Assembly: GCA_023957245.1 (NCBI GenBank)
Contig: JAMLHJ010000003.1
Coordinates: 124,001-188,000 of the forward strand
Direction of reading: 5' to 3'
DNA length: 64,000 nt
DNA from: Chitinophagales bacterium
Lineage (GTDB): Bacteria; Bacteroidota; Bacteroidia; Chitinophagales; JADIYW01
Position numbers and translations under genes: made by a program. Below, piece after piece: positions 53,815 to 61,799 of this stretch (its first letter is position 1; each line of letters starts with the position of its first letter). Under the pieces are notes generated by a model. The model made no database searches. It had not been told where the DNA came from and saw only the letters and a list, made by a program, of their open reading frames with translations.

Positions 53815-54333
53815 CTACTTTTGAGTTACTTCTTCTTTTATTAAGTCTTTCGCAAAGTCTATAAATAGTTTGTGTGCTTTGGTAAATGAATATCTGTCGT
53901 TGCCTTGTTTTACAGCAATGTTTCTTTTTACCATAGTTCCAAGATGTCTTTTCAAACTTTCATCATTTTTTAATTGATTATTAGCTTTGATTACGTCTGA
54001 CCAAGATGAATTATTGAAATATTCAAGAATTTCGTCAATATGAAATTCTGAATAATTGAGTTCTTCTAAAAAGTTCTTTCCGTCTTTGTCGAGTTCATAG
54101 CATAAAATGGAAAAGAAAATGGAAATGTCTCTTGATGTATTTTCGTTTGTCTCGCTGGAAACAAGATAATAAAAGTCTTGGTTTCCGATAAGTTCAAAAT
54201 CAAATGAGTTTTCAAAAAACGTGGTATAAAAATCTTCGTTTTTTTTGATGGTTTCAAACAACAAGTCCTCAACTGTAATGAATTTTCCTTCCATTAGAGA
54301 AGTTACTATTTCTTTATGTTTATCTGGATACAT
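53815..54333 (-). CDS. jetB: MukE/MksE-like condensin subunit (JetB-type)
   Basis: 172 residues, no signal peptide. The N-terminal half is acidic and helical; the C-terminal half carries a winged-helix-like segment (SSWSDVIKANNQLKNDESLK, LGTMVKRNIAVKQGNDRYSF) of the sort found in MukE, MksE and JetB (DUF4194-like). In MukBEF/Wadjet complexes this subunit binds the kleisin and contacts DNA. Its start overlaps the 3' end of the kleisin-like gene by 14 bp. Assignment rests on size, pattern and position; primary-sequence similarity in this family is low. Confidence 0.6.
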   Translation of the reverse strand: MYPDKHKEIVTSLMEGKFITVEDLLFETIKKNEDFYTTFFENSFDFELIGNQDFYYLVSSETNENTSRDISIFFSILCYELDKDGKNFLEELNYSEFHIDEILEYFNNSSWSDVIKANNQLKNDESLKRHLGTMVKRNIAVKQGNDRYSFTKAHKLFIDFAKDLIKEEVTQK

Positions 54334-55531
54334 CTTCTTGTTTTTTGATTGTTAGTTTTGGCATTATTAGTTCTGAATTTTCATTTGAGATAGAAATGTT
54401 TTTTCCATCTTTGTTTACTGAAATTTCGTAATCTTCTTCAAAAATCAAACTTGTTACCATAAAGAAATTGTCAAACGAAAAATTCTCGTTTTCTTGTTTG
54501 ATAGAACTTTCGCACCATTTGAAAAAATCATCTACGGGCAAATTTTTGTTCAATATTTCTTTATATTTTGATTTGTCAAAAAGCCAATCATTGGTTTGTT
54601 CGGAATCTTCGACAACAAATACTTCTTCTTCGTGTTTAAACTGTTCAAAGTATTCTTTCGTGTTTTCATACACAAATTTGTTATAGATATTATCACGAGT
54701 TGAAACGAAAATGCGTGGTGGTTCAATTTCTTTGTAACAATTTCCATTGGTTAAATAAAAATGAAAACCTCGCAAATATTGGCTTTCGGTCTTTATTCGT
54801 TCAATTAAAGGCAATAATTCATTTGTGAGTGTTACAGATTGTAAATTCAAATCTTTTGCAACTTGGCGAAGCAAGTGATACAATTTTTCAAATTCTCGTC
54901 TTATGCTTTCGTCTGCGTAATCAAATCGTTTTACGTTAGTAAATTGCGAAACATTCAGCAATTCATTGTAAATAGACTGACTATGATTTACATCTAAAAT
55001 TGTGTTGAGTGGCGAAATGTAATTTTCAATCAAATACCTTGCTTTATGTATTTTCTCTTGATAGTCAATTTTCTTATTGTTTGCTTTCAGTTCTCTTGAT
55101 TCTGTCAATAAACTTTTAGTGTTATTTACAACTGCATTTGTAAACTTTTTAATTTGATTTGATAAGGCTTCAATTCTTTCCAATAAAATGTTCTTATCAT
55201 CATTTATTCCCTCTTTAATTTTTAGAAATAAAGTTCTGATTGCTTGACCGAAATGCTCAATTTCTTCGGGTAAAAGTGGTTTGAATTGTTGATGTATAAA
55301 TTCAAAAAGAACGAAATACGGTTGGTTAAATGCAAAGTCGTCATTTTGTTCAATCAAAATTTGATATTCTGTTAGTTGTTCTCGAATGTTTTTGTCGTAA
55401 TTTTCTAAACAGATATTCAGAGATTCTTTTGTAATGATGTCGTTCTTAACCTGCAAGTCAAAAAGGTCTCGTAGCAAATCGTAATGACTTGCCATAAACT
55501 GCAAAATTGATTTTGGTTCGGACTTAATCAT
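54320..55531 (-). CDS. jetA: kleisin-like condensin subunit (JetA/MksF-type)
   Basis: 403 residues, no signal peptide. Helical N-terminus with a winged-helix-like start (SILQFMASHYDLLRDLFDLQ), then a coiled-coil-prone region (residues about 110-165), a second helical bundle and a C-terminal beta-rich wing domain (FFMVTSLIFEEDYEISVN). This size and layout fit MksF/JetA kleisins (DUF3375-like), which bridge the SMC heads. It overlaps the Toprim gene by 8 bp upstream and the MksE-like gene by 14 bp downstream, so the proteins are translationally coupled. Function assigned mostly by operon context. Confidence 0.6.
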   Translation of the reverse strand: MIKSEPKSILQFMASHYDLLRDLFDLQVKNDIITKESLNICLENYDKNIREQLTEYQILIEQNDDFAFNQPYFVLFEFIHQQFKPLLPEEIEHFGQAIRTLFLKIKEGINDDKNILLERIEALSNQIKKFTNAVVNNTKSLLTESRELKANNKKIDYQEKIHKARYLIENYISPLNTILDVNHSQSIYNELLNVSQFTNVKRFDYADESIRREFEKLYHLLRQVAKDLNLQSVTLTNELLPLIERIKTESQYLRGFHFYLTNGNCYKEIEPPRIFVSTRDNIYNKFVYENTKEYFEQFKHEEEVFVVEDSEQTNDWLFDKSKYKEILNKNLPVDDFFKWCESSIKQENENFSFDNFFMVTSLIFEEDYEISVNKDGKNISISNENSELIMPKLTIKKQEDVSR

Positions 55532-56318
55532 ATTTCCAATACTGTTGCTCTAAAAATCTGTTGTTTCTTATTATGCTTTCTCTAATTTTAATTACGTTGC
55601 TGTCTGAACTTTGCTTAATTCTATTGGTCATTTCGGCTTTGTTTCCTTTCAGGCTTTGAGAGTATTTCTCGAAAAGTTCGTCATAGTTTTCAGGAATGTA
55701 TAATTGGGCGAAGTCAAACACTTCTTTGATTCTTAGAAATTCTTCAAGTCCGTTAAAATCATAATCAACAAAAACGAGTAAGTTATTTGTAGCAAGACAA
55801 CTAAGTGATTCTTTTCCAATTCGTCCGTATTTATGAAGAAAAACAAAGTCATTTCCTAATAGTTTTTCAGCAACTAAAAATGTGTCTAAATTTTCAACAA
55901 TACAAATACGTTTTGCTTTAATTTTTTCTGCGTTGCAAGCAAATAATTGAAAATTCCTTGTGTAACTTTCCAAACACAATTTATTACCATTTATGATAAT
56001 TGTTTCAAAACCTCTTAGCATAAAAATTGGTGTAGAACCCGTTTTTTGAATTTTAGAGTTTCTGAATTTTCTAACATTGTCCGATTTGTCTTTAACTTCA
56101 ATATCTTCAGGAAAGTGCGTTTTAAAGAAATTTTTAAACTCCGTTGTTTTGTTTACTTCATAGCGAAACCCTCTGCCTGATTTTACTTTTTCTAGAATCA
56201 AAGAAGAAACCAAACCTTTGAAGAGAGATGAATTCAAAACAGTTTTAGGAATTTCCTTTTCTGTAAGAAAACTATTCTCTATAAATTTCTTATATGTTCT
56301 AAAATCTGTTTGGTTCAC
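55524..56318 (-). CDS. jetD: Toprim nuclease subunit (JetD/MksG-type)
   Basis: 264 residues. The C-terminal half has the Toprim signature: Glu142 in RICIVENLDTFL and Asp185/Asp187 in LLVFVDYDFNGLEEFLRI, matching the topoisomerase-VI-A-like JetD/MksG fold (DUF2220) that cleaves plasmid DNA in Wadjet. The N-terminal half has a winged-helix-like region. It is shorter than usual JetD (about 350-400 residues), lacking part of the N-terminal arm domain. Start codon GTG at 56318, overlapping the SMC gene's stop by 4 bp (GTGA). All metal-binding acids are present, so it should be active. Confidence 0.72.
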   Translation of the reverse strand: MNQTDFRTYKKFIENSFLTEKEIPKTVLNSSLFKGLVSSLILEKVKSGRGFRYEVNKTTEFKNFFKTHFPEDIEVKDKSDNVRKFRNSKIQKTGSTPIFMLRGFETIIINGNKLCLESYTRNFQLFACNAEKIKAKRICIVENLDTFLVAEKLLGNDFVFLHKYGRIGKESLSCLATNNLLVFVDYDFNGLEEFLRIKEVFDFAQLYIPENYDELFEKYSQSLKGNKAEMTNRIKQSSDSNVIKIRESIIRNNRFLEQQYWKYD

Positions 56319-58975
56319 GACACTTTCGGTTTACGATAAATTACATTTCCGTTATTTTCGCTCAAAACATTTTTTCCTTTGCTTCTTCTTACTAAATAGT
56401 ATTTGTCAAATCCGTCATAAGGATGCAATGGTGCGGCTGATATTGGAACAAAATTATTTTCCTTGCAAAAATTCAAAATTTCAATTCTGTTGGCTTCGTC
56501 AATTGTACCGATTTCATCAACGAAAATCACAATTTTGTTTTCTTCGTCATTGATTACAATTTGGTGGATAATTGACATAATAATCACCATTCTAATCATT
56601 TTATCTGTTCCGTCCGATTCAATTTGATTTCTTAAATCAACGACTTTGTGTTGTCCTTTTTTATCGAGATGTAATTTAATGTCAAAAAGTTCTTTAAAAT
56701 CAATTACAGACTGGTTATCCAAATACTTGTTCAAAATATTCAGATTTTCCGATTGGTCGTCAAAGATGAGTTCAGAAGTTAAGTCTCTAATATCCATTAT
56801 CTTCTTCAAATCCTTGATTAGATTTTCGTTTGGAATGATTTCAATATTCAAAGAATCAATGTCAGATATTTTAATTTTTCGGATTTTTGAATTGAATTGA
56901 TTTTTGATGAAGGCTTCAAACTCTTGAAATTTTGAATAAAGTGTTTTACACGGAATTGAAAATTGCGTTGAAATGTTTTTTAGCAATGTATCAATGCTTT
57001 TTTGCTTGTCTTCAAGCGTTGCCAGTTCTGAATCCAGATGTTTGATAAATTCGTCTTCCGAAGCAAAAACGGTTTCCGTTTTTGTTTTTAGATTTTCAAA
57101 TAATCGTTCTTTGCTATTTTTGGTGTTATCTCGTTCAGTTGAGTTTCTTTCAAAGTTTTTGAAAAGGTTGTCGAGCGTTTCGTTTGTTTGATATTCGATT
57201 GGAATAATTCCCGAGTGTTCAATTTTTACTTTCCAATTTTGAATTTCTTTGATACGATTTTCTGCTTTATTAATGTCTTCTAAAAGAATATTTATAGCCT
57301 CATTTATTCTCGAAATGAGTTCCGTTGTTTGTTTTAATTCTTTTTCTGTTTCATCTCGTTCTTGAAATAGATTTTTTAGTTTTTCTTCTAATTTTGCTAA
57401 ATCTTTTTCAAGTTCCGGTAACGATTCTAATTCTTCGATTTTCTTTTCCGTTTCTTTGATTTTTGCTTGAACAGAAGAAAGTTCAGAATGATATTTTTCT
57501 AAATCCTTTGCAATTGGCAAAAGTTTTTCGTTGTTCGTTTTTTCCTTGATTGAAGTTTCTCGTTGTAGTTTTAAATCATCAATAGACGGAATTGGTTTCC
57601 CTTTTAAATTTTGGGGAATTTTAATTGCTCCGTCAAAGATTTTCATAACATCAGCTAATTGTTCTATTTCTGATTGAATATTTTCTTTCGGGAGTGCAGT
57701 AATGGAATCGGAAAGAATTGCGTATAGCAATTCTTTGTCTTTCACATTTTTGCTTATTTGATGAATAAGTAGATTCGAGTAAGTTTCAATTTGTATGTCA
57801 AGTTTTGAAATTTCTTTGGTTAGTTTTGAAATCTTGTTTTCTAAATCTTCGCTATTTAGGTTTTGATTTTCAATTTGAGTTAATCGACTTTCAATGTCTT
57901 TTCTTTGTATATCTAAATTGCTAAATGACTGTTTTAAAAAGTCTATTCCCTCATAAGATTTTATCTTACTTATTTTTTCAGCAAGTGATTCTTTAGTTGA
58001 GCCTTTTTGAGTAATGGTTGCTTTTAATTCCCCAATAGTTTGATTCAGGTTATTTTGCTTTGGAATTAAGTCTTCGCTTAATTGTGTTTTGTTTTTATCG
58101 CGTTCACTTTTTTTTGCTAAAAGCCTTGTGCTAATATCAATATTCACAGATGAATAAAGGGTATCAAACGCAAAAACGATTTCCGATAAAATTTGATTTT
58201 TAGCTTTATATTGATTGACTAATTCCTTGAAGTCGGAAAAACTTTTTTGAATACTTCTAATTACTTTGATTTCTCGATTGTGCTTCAAAAGGGTTTGAAT
58301 GTCCTTTTGATTTTTCTTAGAAAATTCAACTTGTTCATTTTCCTTATTGTCAGCAATAATCAAAGATTCTTTTAATGTCTTGTTGTCAATAAGTTTAGAG
58401 TTTATTAGGTAACGATAAATTTTAGAAAAGTTGTTGCTGATTTCTCTTTGGTCTTGCGATGCACCTTCGTTTAGCCAAACAACGCCATTGTTTTTCTTTC
58501 CTTTTTGATAAACAAAGTTGAAAAGGTCTCGTCTGTTTGAGTATTTGCTGTATTCTACACCTGACGAAGAAAGATAGGCAAGCAAAGAATCAAATTTCTT
58601 AATTTTTTGTCCTTCCGATGTCTGTTCAAAATATTGTTCTTCTTTGTAGTCGCTATCAATTTTATAATAATCTAAACTACCTTCTGCGTTTTTCTTGACC
58701 AAAATGCAGTAATATCGTTTTTTGAAGATTTCAAAAATTATGTAACTTGAATTTATTGAAGGGAAATAGTGATTAAATGTTGTTTTATCACCTGTTCTGC
58801 TACCGCTAAAAGTCATTTGTTTTCCGTCAATGATATACAGAAAGTTTAAAGCATAAATCAAGGTGCTTTTCCCAATGTTATTCGGCCCAACTATTTGTAA
58901 TGAATCGCAGTTGCCTAATTCAATGTCTGCTTTTGAGTAAATATCCGAATTAAGTATTACAAGTCGTTTTAGCAT
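56315..58975 (-). CDS. jetC: SMC-like ATPase of Wadjet/MksB type (JetC)
   Basis: 886 residues. Walker A GPNNIGKST at residues 30-38, a head half with FSGSRTGDKTTFNHYFP, two long antiparallel coiled-coil arms (about 240-420 and 480-650, rich in K/E heptads), a small hinge region between them (near IKIPQNLKGKPIPS), and the second head half with a signature-like IESDGTDKMIRMVIIMS and Walker B VIFVDEIGTIDEAN (Asp820, Glu821). SbcC/RecN-like ATPases differ in order and hinge. Arms are shorter than in E. coli MukB. With its neighbours it makes a DNA loop-extruding complex that detects small circular DNA; that role is inferred from the family. Confidence 0.75.
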   Translation of the reverse strand: MLKRLVILNSDIYSKADIELGNCDSLQIVGPNNIGKSTLIYALNFLYIIDGKQMTFSGSRTGDKTTFNHYFPSINSSYIIFEIFKKRYYCILVKKNAEGSLDYYKIDSDYKEEQYFEQTSEGQKIKKFDSLLAYLSSSGVEYSKYSNRRDLFNFVYQKGKKNNGVVWLNEGASQDQREISNNFSKIYRYLINSKLIDNKTLKESLIIADNKENEQVEFSKKNQKDIQTLLKHNREIKVIRSIQKSFSDFKELVNQYKAKNQILSEIVFAFDTLYSSVNIDISTRLLAKKSERDKNKTQLSEDLIPKQNNLNQTIGELKATITQKGSTKESLAEKISKIKSYEGIDFLKQSFSNLDIQRKDIESRLTQIENQNLNSEDLENKISKLTKEISKLDIQIETYSNLLIHQISKNVKDKELLYAILSDSITALPKENIQSEIEQLADVMKIFDGAIKIPQNLKGKPIPSIDDLKLQRETSIKEKTNNEKLLPIAKDLEKYHSELSSVQAKIKETEKKIEELESLPELEKDLAKLEEKLKNLFQERDETEKELKQTTELISRINEAINILLEDINKAENRIKEIQNWKVKIEHSGIIPIEYQTNETLDNLFKNFERNSTERDNTKNSKERLFENLKTKTETVFASEDEFIKHLDSELATLEDKQKSIDTLLKNISTQFSIPCKTLYSKFQEFEAFIKNQFNSKIRKIKISDIDSLNIEIIPNENLIKDLKKIMDIRDLTSELIFDDQSENLNILNKYLDNQSVIDFKELFDIKLHLDKKGQHKVVDLRNQIESDGTDKMIRMVIIMSIIHQIVINDEENKIVIFVDEIGTIDEANRIEILNFCKENNFVPISAAPLHPYDGFDKYYLVRRSKGKNVLSENNGNVIYRKPKVS

Positions 58976-58989
58976 ACAAAAAAAAATTA

Positions 58990-59769
58990 TTAGTCTATTC
59001 TTTTTTCAAAAATTTCGTCCAAATGATACTGCAAAAATTCCTTTTTGGGCATATATCGCTGTGGCATTTCAAGTTTTGATTTGTCCAAATGCGAAAAATA
59101 TTTGTCATAATAATCGTTTTGCTGTTTCTTTTTCAGATATGATGAAATCAGTATTTCATACTTTTCATTCAATCCAATCAAACCTTTATCAAAAGCCTTG
59201 TCGTAGAGTGCCGATAAACAAATTCCGTTTTCTGGATTTAATCGTTCATCTTCGTTTTTTGACCACGGAATTATATGACTTGCAAAAAGTAATTCAGGTA
59301 TGTCAATCCCAGTAATTGCACATTTTCCAGAATAGTTTGCTATAACAATCTGCCTAAAAACGTTTTGATTTATTCTTGTTTTTACTTCTCGGATTTTAGT
59401 TTCACCTTTCAAATCTTTTATGTCAAAAAGCAATTCATTAAATTTGGTTTCTATTGTTTGATGTTCTTTTTCTGCAAGAATTTGTTCACTTAAAAAAATC
59501 AGTTCTTCCTGATTATTAAAAAACTCATCCCAAATTGGCTGACATTGTTTTATTCCACCAACCATTCCTTTAACTCCCCTGTTTTGATGATAAGGGTCGC
59601 AAGCTGCAAAATTTGTAAGGCGAATAGCTATTGAATTTACTGTTCTACCCAAAAGATTTGCCATATCAATAATTTCAGACGTTTTTGTGTGCATTTTGCC
59701 AAAAGGCAATTTCAAATACAGATTAAAAACCAATATTAGTTCATCTTTTGTCCAGAGTTTTCTTTCCAT
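58990..59769 (-). CDS. HNH endonuclease, restriction-enzyme type
   Basis: 259 residues. The N-terminal 70 residues (KLWTKDELILVFNLYLKLPFG, GRTVNSIAIRLTNFAACDP) form a helix-turn-helix-like region shared with uncharacterised HNH proteins. The nuclease core is residues 145-200: GKCAITG, ASHIIPWS with His165, NPENGICL with Asn181 and ALYDKAFDKGLI with Asp194, typical of HNH_2 restriction enzymes. All expected residues are present. It begins 11 bp after a broken methyltransferase gene, suggesting a former restriction-modification pair; 14 bp downstream the SMC gene starts. If active, loss of its methylase would need some other protection. Confidence 0.85.
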   Translation of the reverse strand: MERKLWTKDELILVFNLYLKLPFGKMHTKTSEIIDMANLLGRTVNSIAIRLTNFAACDPYHQNRGVKGMVGGIKQCQPIWDEFFNNQEELIFLSEQILAEKEHQTIETKFNELLFDIKDLKGETKIREVKTRINQNVFRQIVIANYSGKCAITGIDIPELLFASHIIPWSKNEDERLNPENGICLSALYDKAFDKGLIGLNEKYEILISSYLKKKQQNDYYDKYFSHLDKSKLEMPQRYMPKKEFLQYHLDEIFEKRID

Positions 59770-59780
59770 AAATTATTGAT

Positions 59781-60038
59781 TTAAGCAGCCATTAAAACTG
59801 GCACAGCAATACCTATTTGTTTTAAAGTAGTCGTCTTACTACCTTCATAAAAATAATCATAATAGATTTTTTCTTTTCCATTTTCTTTCAACCAATGATA
59901 AGCGGCTCTTGTTTTCAATGTGTCGCAAGCATCTTTGTTCATTTCAACGTGAGCGATAGGATTGAATCCTGCACGGATAAACCCTTCTGAAAGTCCACCT
60001 GCACCAGCAAATAAATCTATGTAATTAAGTTTTTTCAT
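59781..60038 (-). pseudogene. cytosine-C5 DNA methyltransferase with internal deletion
   Basis: 85 codons. Residues 5-20 are methyltransferase motif I (YIDLFAGAGGLSEGF) and 30-42 motif II (HVEMNKDACDTLK). Residues 72-84 (LKQIGIAVPVLMA) match motif X, normally at the very C-terminus 250 or more residues later. Motifs IV (PCQ catalytic loop), VI and VIII and the target-recognition domain are missing, yet the frame is intact. Such a protein cannot methylate DNA. It is the first recognisable gene of the island on the minus strand. Confidence 0.85.
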
Positions 60039-60403
60039 TTACAATATTGTTTTCATAAGTACTTTGAAAAATTATACACAGCTCTTTTGGTTTTTGAAGA
60101 ATTGGTTCGTGTGTTGGCAAAAATCAAATGTACCTGTCATTTGTGGGTTGTGTAATTTCATCATTCTTATTGTTTTGTTTGGGTCTGCTTGTTTGACTTG
60201 CAGGTAATACCAGCCTGTATAAAATCTTTTACAAACTGTTTCAAATATAGTTAATCTAGTGTATTTTAAAGTGTCAAAAATACAATAAATAATACCTTCA
60301 ATTATTGATATTGACCACCATTAAGTTCAGTTTTTTAGTTTGAAGAGTTATATTCAGACTTTATCATTTATGACAAAATAATATCCCTTATATCTCATCT
60401 TAA
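60039..60403. other. non-coding spacer upstream of the island
   Basis: No gene seen in 365 bp. It contains a candidate minus-strand promoter (60242-60278) and otherwise unremarkable AT-rich sequence with a slightly richer part at 60095-60200. Confidence 0.45.
60242..60278 (-). promoter_or_regulatory. possible promoter of the methyltransferase-HNH-condensin operon
   Basis: On the minus strand TATATTTG (plus CAAATATA, 60242-60249) is an exact TAnnTTTG box and TTTG (plus CAAA, 60275-60278) lies 25 bp upstream. The spacing is longer than ideal. It would give a leader of about 200 bases. Confidence 0.35.
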
Positions 60404-61015
60404 TCAATAGTTTTTTTTGACTGCTATATCATCATTTTCACTTCTAAATCCTCTATCCAAAAATATCTTTAAAAGCATAAATGGAATGATTATTATGATA
60501 TTTGAAATTTCTTTTGAATTGATATAATCAGCTATACCTGTCACTTGAATCATACCACCCAGAATAATAGAGATATGTAAAATAATATGTCTTCTACTAA
60601 ATGCTACTAATGTTTTCTCTTGATATCCATTGTTGATGATATAGAAAATATATTGAACAGCAAAAGCGAAAATACTTAAATTGAAATATATATTTTTAAA
60701 AGAAAATGTAGTGGCATTAATTACTACTGTTTCAAGATTTTTGTCTTTGATAATCGGAATTAGACCAAAAAGAACCAGAATAAATACACCATAAATAAAC
60801 ATCACAAAAAATGCTTGCCACGATGCAAGGATTGAATTTATCCAGTTCTTATCTCTCTTAATAATATATGCCAACTCGATGACTTGTCTTATCAATGCCT
60901 CCATCCAAAAGAGATAAAAGATATAGAAAATGGTAACTTCCTTTTTGTAAATTCCCAATATTGTGAATGACAGAAAAGTAATGATATGGATAAGTCGATT
61001 TTGTTGCTGGGTCAT
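60404..61015 (-). CDS. DUF6498-like multi-pass membrane protein
   Basis: 203 residues from the ATG at 61015 (an in-frame TTG at 61024 would add three). Five to six hydrophobic helices (IITFLSFTILGIY, FFVMFIYGVFILVLFGLIP, IYFNLSIFAFAVQYIFYII, HIILHISIILGGMIQV, IIIIIPFMLLKIFLD) and the segment FYLFWMEALIRQVIE, which recalls DUF6498 proteins. Function unknown. A -7 box (minus-strand TATTTTTG, 61022-61029) lies 6 bp before the ATG. A deleted copy lies at 53056-53221, on the other side of the defence island. Confidence 0.6.
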   Translation of the reverse strand: MTQQQNRLIHIITFLSFTILGIYKKEVTIFYIFYLFWMEALIRQVIELAYIIKRDKNWINSILASWQAFFVMFIYGVFILVLFGLIPIIKDKNLETVVINATTFSFKNIYFNLSIFAFAVQYIFYIINNGYQEKTLVAFSRRHIILHISIILGGMIQVTGIADYINSKEISNIIIIIPFMLLKIFLDRGFRSENDDIAVKKNY

Positions 61016-61184
61016 AGTATTCAAAAATAATATTATCTATATATAATTTTTATAGCTGTAGAGAAATAATTTGTAAGAATATTCTTTGGTTTTTATTTCT
61101 AAAGAGTACTTTAAATAATTTGGCATGTTAATTGAAATTTTTAAAATTGAAATTACCTTTAACACAAAATTTAAAAAGAAAGAA

Positions 61185-61604
61185 ATGAAAAAATGGTTGA
61201 TGACTTTATTGGTTGTGGTTTCGACAGGAATGACAGTATTTGCAGCTAATAAAAATGATGTATTAGGTGTATGGTTGGTGCAGGACAAGGATGCAAAAAT
61301 TGAATTGTATCTGACAAAAGATGGTAATCTACAAGGGAAATGTATATGGCATAAAATCCCAGGTCTAAAAGATGTGGACAATAAAGACCCTAAAGAAAGA
61401 GATAAACCTGTTGTAGGTAAAGTGTTTGTTTGGGATTTCGATTGGGATGCTGAAAAAGGAGAGTGGGTCAATGGTAAGGTGTATAAAGCGGGAAAAACTT
61501 ATTGTGGTAGAATTAAATTGAATCCTGATGGCACTTTGTTTTTGAAAGGAAATATTTGTAATACATTTCTAGGAAAGACTAATACTTGGACTAGAGTGAA
61601 GTAA
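61185..61604 (+). CDS. DUF2147 secreted protein
   Basis: 139 residues from the ATG at 61185, which starts a good signal peptide (MKKWLMTLLVVVSTGMTVFAA); the frame is open upstream to 61125 but that part is not signal-like. The mature part matches DUF2147: DVLGVWLVQDKDAKIELY, GKCIWHK, VGKVFVWDFDWDAEKGEWVN and KVYKAGKTYCGRIKLNPDGT. Periplasmic beta-barrel-like domain of unknown function. Own terminator follows. Confidence 0.85.
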   Translation: MKKWLMTLLVVVSTGMTVFAANKNDVLGVWLVQDKDAKIELYLTKDGNLQGKCIWHKIPGLKDVDNKDPKERDKPVVGKVFVWDFDWDAEKGEWVNGKVYKAGKTYCGRIKLNPDGTLFLKGNICNTFLGKTNTWTRVK

Positions 61605-61634
61605 GTTTTTTTGATTTTTAGCTCTTAATATTAT

Positions 61635-61664
61635 AATGGTTCTAGAGATAGAGCCATTTTTTAT
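61635..61664 (+). terminator. Rho-independent terminator after the DUF2147 gene
   Basis: Stem AATGGTTCTA (61635-61644) / TAGAGCCATT (61649-61658), one G-T pair, 4-base loop, followed by a T-run; 31 bp after the stop. Confidence 0.75.
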
Positions 61665-61723
61665 TTATAAAATTTCCTTCTCAATATTAGTTTAAGTTAT
61701 TTTTTGTTAAGTAATAGTTATGA

Positions 61724-61747
61724 TTAGTTCGTTACTAACCGAACTAA
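61724..61747. promoter_or_regulatory. palindromic operator-like site before the regulator gene
   Basis: TTAGTTCG (61724-61731) and CGAACTAA (61740-61747) form a perfect 8-bp inverted repeat with an 8-bp spacer. It covers the expected -33 region of the promoter whose -7 box is at 61761-61768, a position suited to autorepression by the GbsR/MarR-type product. Confidence 0.6.
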
Positions 61748-61760
61748 CAAAAGTTTGATT

Positions 61761-61768
61761 TATATTTG
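61761..61768 (+). promoter_or_regulatory. -7 promoter box (TATATTTG) of the efflux operon
   Basis: Exact TAnnTTTG match 31 bp before the regulator ATG at 61800, just downstream of the palindrome at 61724-61747. Confidence 0.55.
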
Positions 61769-61799
61769 TGCTTCAAATCTTAGAAAAGCTGTAAATATA

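Noticed and set aside
61037-61471. 144-codon minus-strand reading frame overlapping the DUF2147 gene
   Set aside because: It lies antisense to a well-supported gene with signal peptide and family match; its translation has no recognisable features.
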